This document shows, piece after piece, positions 15,176 through 17,115 of a DNA stretch of 17,115 nt. This DNA is from JBJEQG01 sp051881635 (GTDB lineage: Bacteria; Bacillota; Clostridia; Oscillospirales; Acutalibacteraceae), in assembly GCA_051881635.1 (NCBI GenBank), contig JBJEQG010000076.1:1-17115 (forward strand), read 5' to 3'. The notes under the pieces are model-generated. The model saw only the letters and a list, made by a program, of their open reading frames with translations, had not been told where the DNA came from and searched no databases. Each line of letters opens with the position of its first letter. The stretch's first letter is position 1. The translations under genes and the position numbers were made by a program.

Positions 15176-15700
15176 TTATGTGTTTACCCATTCAAGCAAC
15201 GGCTGCAAATATTTTCTGTCTGTCCAATCACATTTTTGTTCTAATGCACACATAAGTGCTTTTTGCCATGGTTCATATGTTGCAGGGTCTTGTTTTAAAA
15301 TTGCTTTTTGGAGCATTTTACATAATGTTCTGTCTTTAAACGACATTTCCTCCTCATTCAATGCACCCCGTCCGTAATAACAGGGTATTCCTTCTAAATT
15401 GCCTTTAAAGTTATATTCATAGATTTGTTTAAAAGCTGTTTCCTCAAATGGCGAGGCTCCAACACATAATACGGCAATTTTTTTATCTTTGAGCCGTTCA
15501 ATATTCTTCTTTAAAAACGGTAATCCGGCAATTCCGGAAGCATATATTCCTCCTGCCAATATAACAATGTCATATTTCACAACATTTTTTATCTTGGCTT
15601 TTTTTGTTTCCACATAATCAAATTTTGTTTCATCAATAAGCCAATCCACATACTTCTTTGTTGCTCCATATTTTGATTGATATATCACTAATCCATTCAT
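15176..15700 (-). CDS. Flavodoxin-domain protein (Flavodoxin_5 type)
   Basis: The 174-residue cytoplasmic protein begins NGLVIYQSKYGATKKYVDWLIDE, the FMN phosphate-binding start of the Flavodoxin_5 group, which also includes HemG-like protoporphyrinogen oxidases. The second flavin segment is VVKYDIVILAGGIYASGIAGLPFLKKNIERLKDKKIAVLCVGASP. The C terminus (from about 120) is not typical of electron-carrier flavodoxins, with LCKMLQKAILKQDPATYEPWQKALM. The open frame extends back to 15802, but AGGAAA ahead of the ATG at 15700 and the family start at that residue decide the shorter form. It lies 56 bases after the membrane protein gene and 38 before the ParE-like start, all on one strand. Confidence 0.85.
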   Translation of the reverse strand: MNGLVIYQSKYGATKKYVDWLIDETKFDYVETKKAKIKNVVKYDIVILAGGIYASGIAGLPFLKKNIERLKDKKIAVLCVGASPFEETAFKQIYEYNFKGNLEGIPCYYGRGALNEEEMSFKDRTLCKMLQKAILKQDPATYEPWQKALMCALEQKCDWTDRKYLQPLLEWVNT

Positions 15701-15756
15701 AATCTTTTCCTGCTCCAATTTTAATTTAGCATAGCCGATTCCCATACAATATAAAT

Positions 15757-16428
15757 TTATAGCAAATATCCTACGGCTATAAAAAGATAACTGCATAAAC
15801 ATTTCTTATTTAATCTCAAATAAATTTCTCCGCTGAGAACGGAAAATATCATGGTTGAAACCCCATTCCAGATTTCAAGTCCTACGCCTCTTGATAAAAA
15901 ATGAAAAGCTCCCCATGTCACAGCCAATAAAATACCGCCAAAAGGAATTGAACTTTCCCTTTTTAACAAAGTTTCAAATGCTTTTTGCCCATATATAATA
16001 ATAAGGGTCACAAGCACAACTTCAAACATATAATACAAATATTGTGTAAGGAATTGAAACAAATCTTTCTCCTGAAATTCCCCAATGACCTTTAATGTAT
16101 GCCAATCAATAAAAGTTAAAATCTTACAGGCAATCATGCAAATGAGGACTATTATCCAATTTTTCAGGGAAATTTTACCCGTTTTGTTTTCTCTTGGAGG
16201 AAATCCATAATGTTTGCGGGTAAAAAATAATATTGTTCCAATAACCACTGCCCATAAACAAGCCATTATGATACAATGAATACCTTTTTGATATGCCGTA
16301 TAATTCCCTATATCCACATGGAGAAATGCGACTTCAATAACAAATATGGAAAAATATTCAAGCATAAATGACGCAAATACAAGCAGACTTATCCACAAAT
16401 ATTTTGTCCATTTCACTTCCCGAACCAT
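15757..16428 (-). CDS. Polytopic membrane protein, CPBP-like
   Basis: The 223 residues hold about six or seven hydrophobic helices (near 9-35, 48-70, 89-107, 127-147, 161-178, 184-203 and possibly 208-223). The TWGAFHFLSRG segment (171-181) and the preceding YMFEVVLVT resemble the glutamate- and histidine-bearing helices of CPBP/CAAX-protease-like proteins. I do not see the full EExxxR motif, so a working protease is doubtful. The short loop after helix 2 (RKHYGFPPRENK) is positively charged. GAGGG lies about 10 bases before the ATG. The function is unknown; relatives take part in prenyl processing, bacteriocin immunity or phage defence, and nothing here decides among these. Low GC compared with the genes to its left. 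Confidence 0.7.
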   Translation of the reverse strand: MVREVKWTKYLWISLLVFASFMLEYFSIFVIEVAFLHVDIGNYTAYQKGIHCIIMACLWAVVIGTILFFTRKHYGFPPRENKTGKISLKNWIIVLICMIACKILTFIDWHTLKVIGEFQEKDLFQFLTQYLYYMFEVVLVTLIIIYGQKAFETLLKRESSIPFGGILLAVTWGAFHFLSRGVGLEIWNGVSTMIFSVLSGEIYLRLNKKCLCSYLFIAVGYLL

Positions 16429-16537
16429 TATTTTTGTCCCTCAAATCTTTGATTTATATTTGGCTTACAGAATATTCTAATTACCATTCATCATGGGCTT
16501 TAAAATTTTATAATTTCTTCTGCTCTTTGCTCATTTG

Positions 16538-17014
16538 TCATTGTTCATACTTCTCTCTTATTCTTACAATTTCCGACCAAATGTTGTCTGCCCAATTCGG
16601 CATTTCATTTTTTATCAGAAATACATTAAATCCATAAATTTTTCCATTCTGTACCACAGAAATATCATCATCAATATGCAGGTCTATTCTGTAATAGGAC
16701 GGATATTTTGAAGGCATAGGCTCTTTCTTATTCGCTTGAACTTCTCTCAAATGCCGTTCGCCGTTGACCACCTCATCAAGCTGTACTCCATAGTGTTTAA
16801 ATAAGTGCCTTATATATCTTTCAGAACGAAAAGAAGTGGTGTAAATCCATAACTCTATATCAGCTTGATGTATTTTTTGTAACAAATCAATTGTACCTTT
16901 CCGCAAATGCTCTTTATAAATTAACCTGTAAGGGAAAGATAAAGGCGGTTCAGTTTCATATTTTTTATCATCAAGAAACAATGTATCATCTAAATCAAAC
17001 GATACTCTCATCAT
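16538..17014 (-). CDS. HAD-superfamily hydrolase
   Basis: The protein is about 158 residues with the HAD core. Motif I is FDLDDTLF (nucleophile D7, acid/base D9). Motif II is in LWIYTTSFRSERYI, and the acidic motif IV is in LHIDDDISV. The cap is minimal, so a small soluble phosphatase with an unknown substrate is likely. Several in-frame ATGs exist: the one at 17020 touches the AAGGAT site (17021-17026), while the one at 17014 has 8 bases of spacing from its GG and is preferred. It starts 36 bases after the uvrB-like stop on the same strand and may be read from that transcript. About 110 AT-rich bases without a gene or clear terminator follow it (16429-16537). Confidence 0.83.
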   Translation of the reverse strand: MMRVSFDLDDTLFLDDKKYETEPPLSFPYRLIYKEHLRKGTIDLLQKIHQADIELWIYTTSFRSERYIRHLFKHYGVQLDEVVNGERHLREVQANKKEPMPSKYPSYYRIDLHIDDDISVVQNGKIYGFNVFLIKNEMPNWADNIWSEIVRIREKYEQ

Positions 17015-17050
17015 ACACATATCCTTATAAAAACAGCTTATTATATGTGA

Positions 17051-17115
17051 TTAGACACCTTTTAATTTCTTAATCTTGTCACGGAGATAGGCGGCGTGTT
17101 CAAATTCAAGCAGTC
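17051..17115 (-). CDS. uvrB: C-terminal end of UvrB (UVR domain), partial
   Basis: Only the last 21 codons and stop are in the window. They read LLEFEHAAYLRDKIKKLKGV, the UVR coiled-coil motif that binds UvrC and ends UvrB in the nucleotide excision repair system. The motif also occurs in UvrC and some Clp/McsA proteins, but at the extreme C terminus with this spacing UvrB is most likely. The rest lies to the right of the window. Confidence 0.72.
   Translation of the reverse strand, partial: LLEFEHAAYLRDKIKKLKGV

Noticed and set aside
15701..15802. Upstream extension of the flavodoxin-domain frame by 34 residues
   Set aside because: It overlaps the end of the membrane protein gene, and the family N terminus begins at the ATG at 15700.

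Overview
The window looks like a chromosomal segment of an endospore-forming low- to mid-GC Firmicute, most likely class Clostridia (Oscillospiraceae/Ruminococcaceae-like). The main evidence is a SipL-like SPOCS/LysM gene directly followed by spoIVA, a divergent clostridial-type second topoisomerase II pair, many AGGAGG-type ribosome sites, and a GC-rich hairpin repeat between genes. No species-level claim is possible from the sequence alone. I see no rRNA, tRNA, CRISPR array, transposase or phage gene.

Layout. (1) 50-3077, plus: sipL-like then spoIVA, 13 bp apart, the two proteins that join the spore coat to the forespore membrane. (2) 3288-3863, plus: a small two-helix membrane protein with its own strong promoter, ending at a bidirectional pair of terminators. 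(3) 4066-6192, minus: a tight operon of aldo/keto reductase, iron-sulfur-type flavoprotein and lipid-anchored flavodoxin. It is divergent from a single-cysteine MerR regulator (6407-6853, plus), and a 19-bp-spacer promoter with an internal dyad lies between them. (4) 7119-10153, plus: bifunctional NAD(P)HX repair enzyme, an unknown lipoprotein and an AIM24-family protein. The AIM24 gene carries a perfect 10-bp tandem duplication at its 3' end that shifts the frame and removes a 16-residue tail. (5) 10264-15137, minus: ParE-like and ParC-like topoisomerase subunits and RNase HI; parC and rnhA are almost touching. (6) 15176-17115, minus: a more AT-rich stretch with a flavodoxin-domain protein, a CPBP-like membrane protein, a HAD phosphatase and the last 21 codons of what is probably uvrB.

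Themes. The centre reads as redox and carbonyl stress handling: MerR sensor, AKR, flavoproteins and repair of damaged NAD(P)H. The minus-strand block handles DNA topology, with R-loop removal by RNase HI coupled to it. Points most worth checking: the AIM24 micro-duplication, the face-to-face merR/AKR promoters, the non-canonical motifs of the topoisomerase pair, the exported flavodoxin, and the two-copy hairpin repeat.
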